The notes under the pieces are model-generated. The model was not told the DNA's origin, made no database searches, and saw only the letters and a program-made list of their open reading frames with translations. Position numbers and translations under genes: made by a program. Below, piece by piece: positions 1-10,218 of a DNA stretch of 64,000 bases. Origin of the DNA: Chitinophaga silvisoli (lineage in GTDB: Bacteria; Bacteroidota; Bacteroidia; Chitinophagales; Chitinophagaceae); NCBI RefSeq assembly GCF_003412465.1, contig NZ_QTJV01000009.1:62001-126000 (forward strand). The letters run 5' to 3'. Numbering within the stretch: position 1 is the first letter of the stretch; each line of letters starts with the position of its first letter.

Positions 1-870
1 TTTGTATTGGCATAGGTCTGGCCATTGGCTGTCAGATCGGCATTCGCCAAACTATCTGCTTTCGCCTGACTCACTGTACTGCTCCATTTACCTGCTGCTA
101 CCGTGTAGGTCACGGAAGACCCCGTGCCGCCTGTTGCACAGTTATTCCTGTTTTTAGTAACGCTCACCAGTGTATTATAGAAGGTACAGGTACCATTTGC
201 ATTGGCATTCGCCTGTCCCAGTGATGCCAGTCTGATTTTCGCCAGTGAATCGGCAGCTGTCTGACTAACTGATGAAGAATCTGTACCCGCTGCAAGGGAA
301 TAACTCACTGATCCTCCTGTACCACCCGAAGCACAGTTGTTCTTTGTATAGCTACCACTCTGTGCAACGCTATAATAATAACAGGTGGAATTATTTGCCT
401 GCGATTGCGCCTCAGAAAGTGCCCATGCATAAGCGGTTGAATCAGCTGCAGCCTGGCTTACATAAGAATGAGAAAACCCTGCTCCTACTGTATAAGAAGC
501 AGTAGCACCCTTGGACCCCGCAGCACAATTGTTCTTACTTGTTGTAGCCGTTTGTGCCGTACTTGTATAATAAGCGATACATACGCCATGTGCATTGGCG
601 TACAACTGTCCGCTATCGATCATTAGTTTTTGCGCCATAGAGTCTGCTGCGGCCTGGCTCACAGTTGACGAGAATTTATTGGCAGGCACCACATAAGAAA
701 CGGCATACTTGCCTATATATCCGCTGGAACAATTATTAACAATGTAAGACCTGCTCAGCAGACGGTTACCATAAGTCGCCTGTATCACCCCGCAATTCGC
801 AGCATCCCCCCCTGCGTACTTTGCATAAGCTTCAGGAACACAAGTAGTCACTGTACCGGACTTTCTGCTA
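1..870 (-). repeat. DUF5977 protein repeats, about 200 bp each
   Basis: At least four protein-level repeats of 63-68 residues lie in the giant gene. Each has the pattern SQAAAD...A..GQ.YAN, then a short aromatic stretch, then NNC and a YTVxAG segment. The NNC codons sit near positions 728, 525, 325 and 135, and the last copy runs off the window. DUF5977 is known mostly from gliding or predatory Bacteroidota surface proteins; its function is unknown to me. Confidence 0.8.
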
Positions 871-3800
871 TCAGGTACTTTCCAGGATGATTTATATTGT
901 ACTGCAGCGGCAGCAATTACTTTTGACGTACTATCAATCACCAGCTTGTAACCAGCACTGGTTCGTACAAGCGGGTTTTTCAATAATGATACACTACTGA
1001 TCGATGCACCTATATTCTTTCTCCCAGACTTCACCACCTTCAGGGTAATATCATTCCCTGAAAAAGGTTGTCCATTCTCATCTACAAAATAGATATCAGG
1101 ATTCCCTCCACTCTGCTCATTCGCATCCACTGTATACATCAGCCCTGTAGCAGGGAAGGTGGCCACATGAGGCGCACAATCTTCCCCGCCTGTTTTAGGT
1201 TTACTGTAGATCAAAACCTTATCACCCCCTGCAAAGTAATCTGTTACTTTAGCTGTTGCAGGCAACCCACTTGTAATACGGCCCTGCCTGATATAGATAT
1301 TTTTCAGTATCACCCCGGTATTCTTATAGGCCCCACTCATACCATCGTAGGCCCAACCGGCCGGCATGGTGAAATTATATATAGGATCGTTGAACTCATT
1401 TTGTGTGCTGGTCAGGAGTATATTACCCGTTTCACTGTCGTACAGCAGATTGCGGGTACTGATCTTACTATCCTTATCCGTTACCACCACACTATCCAAT
1501 ATACCATGACGGTAGATCACTTTGGATACTGCCGCTGAATGATACATGGTCTCTTCTTTATTATACACACTCAACCCTACTGGTATAAACATGATCGGAG
1601 GCCAGGGGAAGGTGAACATGTCTCCATTCACCTGCACAGTTAAAGCGGTAGATACAGAGCGTTCTTCGCGCATATCCGTCATCAGCTCAATATCTTTACC
1701 AATTACGGCAGTTGTGTCAATCACCCCTTTAGAGGTAATGGCCATCACTGTATTATTAAGATGCTTAGTCGTTGCCTGCTGATCATCTACCCGGTAATAA
1801 TTAGTGGTAGAGGCAACGGGAGTAGTTGTATTTGTTTCACTATAAGAAGCCTGTGATTTCAATCGACCATTCATATCATTCAACTCCACTTTGAAACCCT
1901 GACTGACTGCGATGTAATGTTTTGCATTAATGCGCAGCAGATTGCTCAATGCCGGTTTGTAACGTTTCTTGTTATCTGCCAACAGGGTCATATCAGTTAA
2001 TGTAGGAAAGTCATAACTGGTATAATAACAGTTTTCTCCATAACCATTAGCAGAGCGTATTTTATTTGCATGAATGGTTCTCACACGCACTTTACTATAA
2101 CCTACACTTGGCGAAGGGAAGAAGGATTCCCCCAATGGCAGCTCTGTATAACCATTTACAATAGGTGCCAGTGCTGCAACCTGCTGGTTATACTCCAATG
2201 GCGTTCTCCATGGGTTTTCATCAGCACCAATCATTGGCTCGTAGGTAGCCACCCCACTGCTGATGGTATCGGTTTTACCATTGATATCTTTGATAGTGGT
2301 ATAAAGATATTCCTGACCGTATACAGATTCTTTCTGTTTGGTCATCTCATTCCAGTTGTCAAATATCCTGATGCGTTTTACACGAATACCACCACCATAC
2401 TTTTTATAGTAAGGGTTATTGAGGCGAATATAACTGCGGCTCAGGTCTACTGACCTCGCCCAGTTCTTGATCCTGGCAGCATTGTCGAATGTAGCTAACA
2501 TCTGCACGATATTACTTGCCTGACTGGCCAGTATCTTAATCACATCCACAGCCGATACATCATCCCCTGTCTCAGAACCCGGATATGCCTTGGATGGAAG
2601 GTTCATTCTCAGGTAAGAGAAGGCAGCCTTTGTCAACGGGCTATAGACACTGTTAGCCATGTCTATTTCACCATTTGTGCTGATAGCCTTCACACGGATA
2701 TAGATGGTTTTACCTCCGTTAAAAAAACCATATTTGCTTTGATCCAGCGTTGCATAGACTGGTACATATTCACTGCCGCTGCCGTATTTATCAGCAGGCA
2801 TCTTCACATACAGGCGGAAATAGACTTTTTCCATTCCTTCCAGGTAACGGGTATACACTTCTGCGTTGTTGCTTACCGCTTTGGGAACATTGATTGATAC
2901 ATACTGATTATCATACAGGCCATTGTAGAGATTACTTTGCAAATCGTCCGCTGAGTTTGGTGCACCTAAAGAGAACCCAGCAATGGTATACATCTGAGCA
3001 GCTCTCTTATTCTGTACATAGGCATAATCATCACTTTCATAATCCACTTTTATACGCCCTCCTGCGGGCAGCTGGATAGAATCCAGTGTCCATGCAGCAG
3101 CGTTTTGTGCAGCCAGTGTACTATCCTGCAATGAATACGGATAATCATTGTTATTGACCTTGGCTGGATTTTGACTAGATGATTTGTAACTACCCCAGCG
3201 ATCTACATCATTACTGTTATAACCCGGATTCAAGCCATTATAATAAAATACATAAGGATGACGCTTCCCTTTCTGGTTATTATTATAAGTGAACCAGATT
3301 TTCTTCAGGGTCAGTTTACCTTCGGCGTTGATCCTACCGTTGGCTCCTTTACATAGATCATAGCTGTATTCAAAGTGAACCGTTTTAACAGGCTTTGGAT
3401 TTGCCTTCATCAGTTCAGACTTTGTATACAAATTGATCTCTTCCAGCTTACGGCCATAATTACCTTTCTGTCTTTCACCATTCTCATCGATGGCAGGCAG
3501 GTCATCACGACTGGCCAGTTTAAAGATGGCCACCATGTTCTTTGACTCAATAGAATGCAGGTACCACAGCTCCTTTTGACCATACACATAGCTCCCCTTG
3601 TCATCGCGGTTATCCGTACGCTGACCCTGGTGCAGGGATGCCTGGTTCGGGACAGCAGGTGCCGGTGAACGCCAATTGTATGGGTTATTGATTCCCGCTA
3701 TCTTGGTGTAGTTAAATTTGATTGCATCACCTTTATCATCTGCTGTAATACCATTGCCTGTTAAATCCTGGTAATCGGGAGACAACAGGGCGGTCAACAG

Positions 3801-6458
3801 AAAGGTATGTGCATAGGCTGGCATAAGTTCACTGGAATAATAATGGTCATTACCATTACTATTCCCTGTTGAGTTCTCAGAACCTGGTGTATATTTTACA
3901 AGACCACTGTCTACATTCCCTTTAGAAGCATCTACAGAGAAGGTGGCTTCTTTTTGTTGCAGGTTATAGACAGGCAGGCCATAGATGTATCGTTTACCAT
4001 CGGCATTGGTCACGTCAATTTCAGAAATGTGGTTTTTCTGCCGGAAGGAATTTACGCGTTTCTCTATGGAAATACTATCCACCATCAATGTATCTTTTGT
4101 TGATGTCAGATAAAGGTTTTCTGTCGGCACACGGATACGATCCTGGGAAGGGTATTTCCATTCCAGCGTAGCACGCATACCTCCTTTATTATTATTGTAA
4201 TCCATTCTTATCTTATAGTACTGACCTGCTACCAGGTTTACTTTGGCCGAGTCGGTAGTAGCCACTATTCCAAAGCGGTCTACAAGACTGGTATCATTCA
4301 GGAATAAACGGACACCATCGTCATGGTCTAAATAAAAAGTGTAATCGCCGGTAACAGGCGCTTTGATACGACCTGTCCATCTTGCTGACCATCTTGTATT
4401 TAGTGGTGTAACTGTAGCTGGACGGTCGTAGTTAAAGACCGTCTGGTTGGGCATATATATAACAGTGTCTACTTTCTCGTAAAGCTGCTTTTCAAAATTT
4501 CTATGGATATAATATTGTCCCCGTAATCCGACACCATCTCCATCTACATCATCTGAAATAACAGCAGGACAAGGGGTAAGACTATAAAAATTCTCTGAAT
4601 AGTTCTCAATAAATCGAGGAAAACCTGCCACACTGGCTTCATCAGCTGTGAGGTAAGAGATGACCTGGTTTCTTTTCTCACGCCTTGTTCTCATCGAACT
4701 AAGGGTATCCATTGCCTCATCAGCTACCCATTTTTTATTTTGGTACCTGCTCAGGTATTTGGTCGCCTGCAGGGTTGAGCTACTGATACTGGATTGATTT
4801 AATTTTACAGTCACCACATCATCGCCACCCAGCTTTGTATAATACTCCTTATCATTCACCGTCATCTCAGCAGGGTTCCTGAAGTATGAGCCTTCGTAGG
4901 TACCCAGAGAGCTGGTAAATGGAGTTTGGGAATAAAACGTATTATCTTTCAGCCAGGCACCATTTTCAGTATAAGCATAGGTAAGACCTATTGTAGCACC
5001 GGCATGCACCAGCCCACCGGCAGAGAGGTCAGCTCCTGCTGTACCTGATACAAATTTAGTTTTGTTATAGTGATCAAATACATGACCGATATCGCTCCGG
5101 TAAGCCCTGAAACTACCTCCTGTGCCTTCACCTGACATCGCGAACACATCGTAGGTATAAGATGGAATACCGATATTAGGTACGGCGGGTTTCTCACGGT
5201 AAGGAATATCTTTTTCCCTGTTATAATCCATCAATACACTCGTATTATTACCGGCACCCTGGTAGTTCAGATAGCCATAAGCCGGTAGTGATCTACGCTG
5301 ATCGGCTTCCTTTATTTCCTGTTTTGCATAGTAACCTTCAAACGCAAGCGTAGAAGAGCTTACCATGGCATCGGATCCTACTTTCAAGGTAAATGTAAGG
5401 TTGGTATTTGTATATGGAAGGGTGACTGCAGGGGAATAAGAAGGATAGGCAAAGGACATGATTGTACGACTTGCACCTGGGGAGCTACCCCATTGATTGG
5501 TGGTAGTGGTCATTGTCTTACCGTCACTTCCGGTTTGATTTTTTGTTGAACTACGGGTCATGTTTGTACCCAATCCCAAGGTCAGTGCTTTCATGCCACT
5601 TCTGGAATTAAATCCTGTGCTAAGGCCAACACTGCCACCCATGGTTCCGGTTTCCTTCGTTCTTTCCCAGTTCTTTCTATAATCAAGGCTGGTACCGACG
5701 GTAAATCCGTCTGTAGAGCTATTGGTGAGAGACAACCCTGCAGTCAATTTACCCATGGAGGCAGCACCTACATTGATACTAGGACTAAGACCAGTTTCTA
5801 CACCCCAGCCTTTGTAGTTATTAAAATTAATGCCGACACTCGCCGTAAGGGATAAAGAGAGACTCGCTGAATCGCTACCGGTGAGCTTATTCAACGGAAG
5901 GCCCAACAGCTCTTCTGACAATGCTACAGAAACACCTGTACTAACATTAGGTTTCATAGCAGAAACCTGTTGAATCGTATCTGTGCCATTGAAATCATCA
6001 GGTAAGCCTCTCAGGTTTCTTGTGATGGAACCCGGGTTCAGGTTCCAGCCAAGACCTACCCAGCTTGCATCCTGGTCCATGCCTACCCCACTGTTATAAC
6101 CCAATGCCAGCGGATAACCACCTACATCCAGCAATGGAATTGAATAAGAGAAGTCGCCGGAGAACAGGTCGACCATGTTATCATTGTTCACAGAGTGGAA
6201 GTCCTGACTTTCGGGTTGTGTAGGCCCACCGATAAATGCTTTGGATGTGGAAGTAAAGCCAGCTGGGATGCTTTTCCAAGTCGGTAGTACCGTTCTATTG
6301 TCCCTTACAGGCAATGGGACTGTTGTTGTTGTTACGCTTACAGGAATTACCACAGGAGCGCCGAATGCATAATTCGGCAGCACCGTTTCAAGATACATCA
6401 CAACAAGCATCAGAGAAGCAATCAAACGCTTGCTTCCTGCGACATGTTTTAATATCAT
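1..6458 (-). CDS. Giant secreted Rhs-like protein with PA14 domain and DUF5977 repeats (3' end outside window)
   Basis: The reading frame is open from an ATG at 6458 to the window edge, giving at least 2152 residues. A hydrophobic N-terminus (about residues 8-35) suggests export. The first few hundred residues (phrases such as DLFSGDFSYSIPLLDVGGYP and SWVGLGWNLNPG) are typical of the N-terminal shell region of Bacteroidota Rhs-like/SpvB-like proteins. A PA14-like carbohydrate-binding domain lies near residues 680-790 (DYTFYLDHDDGVRLFLND). The end inside the window consists of DUF5977 repeats. Its start is 7 bp after the stop of the upstream small exported protein, so the two are probably co-transcribed. 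Family knowledge says such proteins are surface or secreted and may carry a variable C-terminal effector; that end is not visible, so a toxin role is only inference. Confidence 0.8.
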   Translation of the reverse strand, partial: MILKHVAGSKRLIASLMLVVMYLETVLPNYAFGAPVVIPVSVTTTTVPLPVRDNRTVLPTWKSIPAGFTSTSKAFIGGPTQPESQDFHSVNNDNMVDLFSGDFSYSIPLLDVGGYPLALGYNSGVGMDQDASWVGLGWNLNPGSITRNLRGLPDDFNGTDTIQQVSAMKPNVSTGVSVALSEELLGLPLNKLTGSDSASLSLSLTASVGINFNNYKGWGVETGLSPSINVGAASMGKLTAGLSLTNSSTDGFTVGTSLDYRKNWERTKETGTMGGSVGLSTGFNSRSGMKALTLGLGTNMTRSSTKNQTGSDGKTMTTTTNQWGSSPGASRTIMSFAYPSYSPAVTLPYTNTNLTFTLKVGSDAMVSSSTLAFEGYYAKQEIKEADQRRSLPAYGYLNYQGAGNNTSVLMDYNREKDIPYREKPAVPNIGIPSYTYDVFAMSGEGTGGSFRAYRSDIGHVFDHYNKTKFVSGTAGADLSAGGLVHAGATIGLTYAYTENGAWLKDNTFYSQTPFTSSLGTYEGSYFRNPAEMTVNDKEYYTKLGGDDVVTVKLNQSSISSSTLQATKYLSRYQNKKWVADEAMDTLSSMRTRREKRNQVISYLTADEASVAGFPRFIENYSENFYSLTPCPAVISDDVDGDGVGLRGQYYIHRNFEKQLYEKVDTVIYMPNQTVFNYDRPATVTPLNTRWSARWTGRIKAPVTGDYTFYLDHDDGVRLFLNDTSLVDRFGIVATTDSAKVNLVAGQYYKIRMDYNNNKGGMRATLEWKYPSQDRIRVPTENLYLTSTKDTLMVDSISIEKRVNSFRQKNHISEIDVTNADGKRYIYGLPVYNLQQKEATFSVDASKGNVDSGLVKYTPGSENSTGNSNGNDHYYSSELMPAYAHTFLLTALLSPDYQDLTGNGITADDKGDAIKFNYTKIAGINNPYNWRSPAPAVPNQASLHQGQRTDNRDDKGSYVYGQKELWYLHSIESKNMVAIFKLASRDDLPAIDENGERQKGNYGRKLEEINLYTKSELMKANPKPVKTVHFEYSYDLCKGANGRINAEGKLTLKKIWFTYNNNQKGKRHPYVFYYNGLNPGYNSNDVDRWGSYKSSSQNPAKVNNNDYPYSLQDSTLAAQNAAAWTLDSIQLPAGGRIKVDYESDDYAYVQNKRAAQMYTIAGFSLGAPNSADDLQSNLYNGLYDNQYVSINVPKAVSNNAEVYTRYLEGMEKVYFRLYVKMPADKYGSGSEYVPVYATLDQSKYGFFNGGKTIYIRVKAISTNGEIDMANSVYSPLTKAAFSYLRMNLPSKAYPGSETGDDVSAVDVIKILASQASNIVQMLATFDNAARIKNWARSVDLSRSYIRLNNPYYKKYGGGIRVKRIRIFDNWNEMTKQKESVYGQEYLYTTIKDINGKTDTISSGVATYEPMIGADENPWRTPLEYNQQVAALAPIVNGYTELPLGESFFPSPSVGYSKVRVRTIHANKIRSANGYGENCYYTSYDFPTLTDMTLLADNKKRYKPALSNLLRINAKHYIAVSQGFKVELNDMNGRLKSQASYSETNTTTPVASTTNYYRVDDQQATTKHLNNTVMAITSKGVIDTTAVIGKDIELMTDMREERSVSTALTVQVNGDMFTFPWPPIMFIPVGLSVYNKEETMYHSAAVSKVIYRHGILDSVVVTDKDSKISTRNLLYDSETGNILLTSTQNEFNDPIYNFTMPAGWAYDGMSGAYKNTGVILKNIYIRQGRITSGLPATAKVTDYFAGGDKVLIYSKPKTGGEDCAPHVATFPATGLMYTVDANEQSGGNPDIYFVDENGQPFSGNDITLKVVKSGRKNIGASISSVSLLKNPLVRTSAGYKLVIDSTSKVIAAAAVQYKSSWKVPDSRKSGTVTTCVPEAYAKYAGGDAANCGVIQATYGNRLLSRSYIVNNCSSGYIGKYAVSYVVPANKFSSTVSQAAADSMAQKLMIDSGQLYANAHGVCIAYYTSTAQTATTSKNNCAAGSKGATASYTVGAGFSHSYVSQAAADSTAYAWALSEAQSQANNSTCYYYSVAQSGSYTKNNCASGGTGGSVSYSLAAGTDSSSVSQTAADSLAKIRLASLGQANANANGTCTFYNTLVSVTKNRNNCATGGTGSSVTYTVAAGKWSSTVSQAKADSLANADLTANGQTYANT

Positions 6459-6465
6459 TTACGCT

Positions 6466-7548
6466 TTATTTATTGTTGTAGATAAATTTTGCATTCCAGT
6501 ATTCCTTCCTGTTGTTTTGCAGTCGGAATAGATAATATTGGTCATTGGTAAGTCCTTTCAGTACGACCTTTAACTGGTTCTGGCCACGGGTTAACGATAA
6601 TTTTCCCGACTGTATCACACCTCCACCTGCACCAAGCGACAGGATTTCGTAATTCACGGTCGTATCGCCGGCATCATTACTATACCCTACCTGTAAGGGA
6701 CCCGAGCAGGTGAACTGCGTAGCATCCAGCTCTTTTTTTAGCAGGATGTATGCGGCCGTTTCATTCACCATTTTTTCAGCCGCTGCACCTTTGATCCTGA
6801 ACGTCCAGGTTTCAGTTTGTGCTGCGAATGTGCTCCCATTTTTAGCGGTGACCGTCCACGCATATTTCTTTGCAGTATCCAGTGCTAGGGCAGAGACAGG
6901 GTAGTTCACAAACAGGTTCTTATTATGTACAGATTTATACACAGGGATATTCTGCTGAATGGCTTCTGCGGTTGACTGACCATTTCTCAATTCTACGATC
7001 ACAAAATCATAATTCAAATCACTAAAAATAGAAAGTGGTGCCGGGGGTATCCAGCTAAACTGAGGTAGGTTACCGTCTACAATACTTTGATCTTCAGGGC
7101 TGTTCAGCAAGGGAGGACTCACGGGTTCTACAGCGAAAGCCAAACAGTCTTCGGCCAGCAGTGACAATGCGTCACCTGACAACAAAAACACACTATAACA
7201 GGCAATGTAATTACCGGCTGTAAGCAAACCATTTTGCGTTCTGTCTGCCGCAGTAGAAAGGTATTCATAGGTAACAGGTGTTACATCACCGGCTTGAATT
7301 TGCCTTACACCTTTATTTAAGGTGATCGTTCTGGAAAACCCTGTCAGAATGGGTTGATTGGTTGCTACATCTTTCATTCTCATTTCTATCTTTACGAGGA
7401 TAGGTGAAGACGATGTACTTACCAACAGCATGTTCCAGAGCTGGGCCATCTGTAATACTCCTGTAGGCGGCAATTGAACCGTCATGCTTACCTGTGCAAC
7501 AGCGCTAAGAGATAGCAATATTAGTGCTATCAGGGATAACCATCTCAT
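6466..7548 (-). CDS. Exported protein with fibronectin-III-like domain, partner of the giant Rhs-like protein
   Basis: A 360-residue protein with a clear signal peptide (about residues 1-19, ending SAVAQ). The first half is beta-rich. A segment from about residue 135 to 255 (PEDQSIVDGNLPQFSW ... KYAWTVTAKNG ... TWTFRI) has the look of a fibronectin type III-like fold. It ends 7 bp before the start of the giant DUF5977 gene on the same strand. I know of similar small exported proteins directly upstream of giant Rhs/DUF5977 genes in this phylum, which suggests a role in secreting, folding or anchoring the large protein, but that role is inference. No catalytic motif is visible. Confidence 0.65.
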   Translation of the reverse strand: MRWLSLIALILLSLSAVAQVSMTVQLPPTGVLQMAQLWNMLLVSTSSSPILVKIEMRMKDVATNQPILTGFSRTITLNKGVRQIQAGDVTPVTYEYLSTAADRTQNGLLTAGNYIACYSVFLLSGDALSLLAEDCLAFAVEPVSPPLLNSPEDQSIVDGNLPQFSWIPPAPLSIFSDLNYDFVIVELRNGQSTAEAIQQNIPVYKSVHNKNLFVNYPVSALALDTAKKYAWTVTAKNGSTFAAQTETWTFRIKGAAAEKMVNETAAYILLKKELDATQFTCSGPLQVGYSNDAGDTTVNYEILSLGAGGGVIQSGKLSLTRGQNQLKVVLKGLTNDQYYLFRLQNNRKEYWNAKFIYNNK

Positions 7549-8138
7549 TTAGAATTTTTTGGTATAGGTATAGCATCTCATTCCATGTGGTAGGTATTGC
7601 TTCCTGAATGGGTTATAGAAGAATATCTATTTGGTGGATAGGGATATTTATATGTATGTTTTGTCCCTTAAACAATTATACATGACACAGCACCTCCAGT
7701 TAGGGAGAATAATATCAATTATCTTACTAACAATCGGGTAAAATCGTACTTCTGTAGGTATTCTTTAAATACTACAATAAGGGTTAATAATTTGCTTGGT
7801 TTTGTTTTAAAAATTATTGTCCTTAATCGGCAACGTATACAGTCGGTTAAATGGTATAGGCATAATACGGTGGGTCGGTATAGGCAACAACGTACTTGTC
7901 AGGGCAAAAATATATAATAAAACGTGATTTCCAAATGTAAGTACAAAATATTCTCTCAATGATTAAAAAATGTCTGCGTCTCAATCTTTGACCCAGCCTT
8001 TTTTTATTATCGCACCTCCTTCAGATTCACCTGGCCTTTGCCTCCATCCTTTCTGATGACCACTTTCATTCCTTATTTCTGTCGTTGCATCCTGAAGCTA
8101 CATTGGCTTATATTTAAACACTTGAAGATAATTCAGCT
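7549..8138. other. AT-rich intergenic stretch, probably decayed DNA
   Basis: No convincing gene is seen. It should hold the promoter of the minus-strand Rhs operon, but no clear TTTG/TAnnTTTG pair was found. A 20-codon minus-strand frame at 8007-8069 (MKVVIRKDGGKGQ...) reads like the tail of a secreted protein and may be a leftover. Short direct repeats of ggtatagg occur near 7560 and 7854-7884. Confidence 0.4.
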
Positions 8139-8315
8139 CTACCTTGGTCCATTAAATATCCTTGTACCAGCATAATAATTGCATGAAAATGTGTGAGTAT
8201 ATCCAAAACTGTAAGCAGGATATACTCCCCCCGGCATCACACTGTCCTTCAGTTGCATATAGGCTTTGTTGATATCCAACACTGTAAAAGTACAGCCGTC
8301 TTTATTAAATACTAC
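8139..8315 (-). pseudogene. Short gene fragment, unknown family
   Basis: An open minus-strand frame of 58 codons directly follows the stop of the next gene upstream on that strand. It reads as the C-terminal end of a soluble beta-rich protein (CTFTVLDINKAYMQ ... YPAYSFGYTHTF ... RIFNGPR, then stop). It has no start codon at its beginning, only an internal Met near 8258. It could instead be a 39-residue small protein starting there. I do not recognise a family; a remnant of a larger gene is the simplest reading. Confidence 0.3.
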
Positions 8316-8758
8316 TATTTAAACATTGTGTACCGCCTGACAAAATCCATTTCATCACTTTCTGTACTGACCACGACATTCAAAACTATTACCGGATTAT
8401 GGTCGTCATAAATATTCATTAACCTTTTATCAGAATCCAATATAACGGCATCTCCTTCTTTAATAGATGGCGGAACGTATCCATAAAACTCCGCAAATGC
8501 TCCTTTTATTTTATACGGAAATAATCGCTGGCTTGAAGTATCGGCAAATTCTTTTGTATTTGTATCCTGTAGTATAATGCCAATGATACCAAAGGCGTGG
8601 TAATTTGATACTTTATATGAAACTACCCTTCCGGAAAATCGCACATGATTTGTCAACAATTGATCCAGCCTATCATGTTCTTTTGACATCATCCTAAACC
8701 AGGTAATACCTACTATAGCTGCAATCGATAAAAATATTATCCTAAACTTTGTTACCAT
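8315..8758 (-). CDS. Small membrane-anchored hypothetical protein
   Basis: A 147-residue protein with one N-terminal hydrophobic segment (residues 5-20, FRIIFLSIAAIVGITWF) that is probably an uncleaved anchor. The rest is a compact soluble domain with a beta-rich pattern (RFSGRVVSYKVSNYHAFGIIGI, then VPPSIKEGDAVILDSDKR), which resembles an OB-like barrel in which KEGDAV marks a turn. It is followed 66 bp upstream by another small exported protein on the same strand, so a two-gene unit is possible. I do not recognise the family and no active-site motif is visible. Codon use looks normal for the window. Confidence 0.55.
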   Translation of the reverse strand: MVTKFRIIFLSIAAIVGITWFRMMSKEHDRLDQLLTNHVRFSGRVVSYKVSNYHAFGIIGIILQDTNTKEFADTSSQRLFPYKIKGAFAEFYGYVPPSIKEGDAVILDSDKRLMNIYDDHNPVIVLNVVVSTESDEMDFVRRYTMFK

Positions 8759-8824
8759 AACAGTTACTTTCCCGTTAATCCAAACGCCTGTATTTATCGG
8801 GCCTAACCTTCCAAAGGTGGCTCA

Positions 8825-9298
8825 TTAAAGCTTTGAATATTTCTTATTCAGTTTCTTCTTCCAATACCTTTCTATCCGCTGTACATCTCCCGGTGCTATA
8901 CTATACTTTTTATCCACCACATCATATCGCCATTTTAATCTATTGTACGTATAGTTTATCCCAACCACCGAATCATGCCTATACACATATTCTCCGCCTA
9001 TAACACCACTCTCCGGCTCAAAAGTCTTTGATAAGATCATATGTATTGCCACAGTCTTACTCTCATTTGAGATTTGGGACAACAGCGCCCTTACTATCTT
9101 TTTCTCACCGGCTGGTACCAGCCTTTCAGCATCCCTGCATAAAACAAGTGCAGTCACGTAGTTCGTTTTTAAATACAGCGATTCCCAGCTCAGGGTTTTA
9201 ATGTAATAATCAACAGAATCCCGGGGAATTTTTTGTGCAAAAGCAATATTTGCCTTGCACATCAACATTGTAATTATTATAACCAGGATCTTTTTCAT
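8825..9298 (-). CDS. Small exported hypothetical protein
   Basis: A 157-residue protein with a signal peptide (residues 1-21, MKKILVIIITMLMCKANIAFAQ). The mature part is charged, ends in a Lys-rich tail (RYWKKKLNKKYSKL) and contains a stretch with Tyr and Arg (YRHDSVVGINYTYNRLKWRY). No enzyme motif is visible. It lies upstream of the 147-residue membrane protein on the same strand. The neighbourhood holds several gene fragments, so this pair may be part of an accessory patch, but the frame is intact from signal peptide to stop. Family unknown to me. Confidence 0.55.
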   Translation of the reverse strand: MKKILVIIITMLMCKANIAFAQKIPRDSVDYYIKTLSWESLYLKTNYVTALVLCRDAERLVPAGEKKIVRALLSQISNESKTVAIHMILSKTFEPESGVIGGEYVYRHDSVVGINYTYNRLKWRYDVVDKKYSIAPGDVQRIERYWKKKLNKKYSKL

Positions 9299-9303
9299 AT
9301 AAC

Positions 9304-9447
9304 TTATGAAACAGTAGTGATAGCTTTATTATTTCCCGTTACATTAGTAACGTTTCCATTAGTAAAGGTTACCGTGGCCGTTTGCTGACTGGTACCCGAC
9401 CATTGTCTCCTACCAGCACCAGAGTACGGGAGTTTACATTTACTCAT
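9304..9447 (-). CDS. Possible 47-residue small protein or fragment
   Basis: An ATG-started frame of 47 codons ends 5 bp before the start of the exported 157-residue protein. It is rich in Thr, Asn and Gly in its second half (SGTSQQTATVTFTNGNVTN). That composition looks like the end of a secreted adhesin-like or Rhs-like protein, so it may be a relic, not a gene. An in-frame stop lies four codons upstream of the Met. Low confidence either way. Confidence 0.25.
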   Translation of the reverse strand: MSKCKLPYSGAGRRQWSGTSQQTATVTFTNGNVTNVTGNNKAITTVS

Positions 9448-9641
9448 TGGGGCTAATTCTCAATATTATCATAAAAGTATTAAACGAACACAACACCAGC
9501 AGTAACACTTAGGTAGTACATGGGCTGATCCTGGTATCCAAAAACATTTCAAACAAAAAATCTGAAACGCTGAACAAAGTCAGCATATCTCCCCTGCCTA
9601 ATATTGTCAAAAAAAGATGGAACTGGGCCGGGAACCACAAG

Positions 9642-9931
9642 GACCTGATCTACTTCATAAAGAAGCATTATATCTTTAATATACCACTTGAAAAATTTAT
9701 CTCCCTCACCGGCACAAGTCTGACCACTTCTCACAAAGAGTTTTAAAAAAACGCCCCCGGCAACCGCTCACAAGAAAACCCCGGCAACCAGCGCTTCACC
9801 AGCTCAGTGAAAAAAATCGAAAACCAGCGGACATCTACCTTGAATCAGGCTTTGATGCCCCCTCTCATTTCCCCTTTACCTTCAAAAAGCAGTATGGATA
9901 CTCACCAAAAAAAATTGTTCAACAATCTTAA
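9642..9931 (+). pseudogene. AraC-family regulator C-terminal DNA-binding region, frameshifted
   Basis: Two plus-strand frames together give an almost complete AraC double helix-turn-helix. From 9642 one frame reads DLIYFIKKHYIFNIPLEKF, then SLTGTSLTTSHKEF, then a stop at 9744. After a frame change between about 9744 and 9770 the other frame reads HQLSEKNRKPADIYLE, SGFDAPSHFPFTFKKQYGY and SPKKIVQQS, with a stop at 9929-9931. This matches the order of conserved parts of AraC proteins common in this phylum (first helix, SLTTFKRDF-like, then SDVYLE.GF..SHFS.AFKK). The N-terminal sensor part is missing or beyond recognition. It lies 290 bp upstream of susC. The region is a dead regulator; a sequencing error alone would not explain the missing half. 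Confidence 0.8.
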
Positions 9932-10218
9932 ATCATTTAAATTAAAGTAACCTTAACTTTGAATTAACAACAAATTCCAGAAAGCGCACTATCATTACAC
10001 CCTGTTTTCAAAAGGTAGTGCCAATGAGAAATTGAGTATTTGAAAAAAATCACCTTTGCGTTCTGATTGTGGTATTTCCAAATGGGGATTACTCTGCTGT
10101 GTATCGTTTTGTAGCATACCCGCTTTACGCATTTTTTACAGCCTGATAAAAATCAATTCTGCCCATGGGGGCCAGGACTTACTATGTCTTTTAACATCAA
10201 GCATAATAGCAGATTGCA

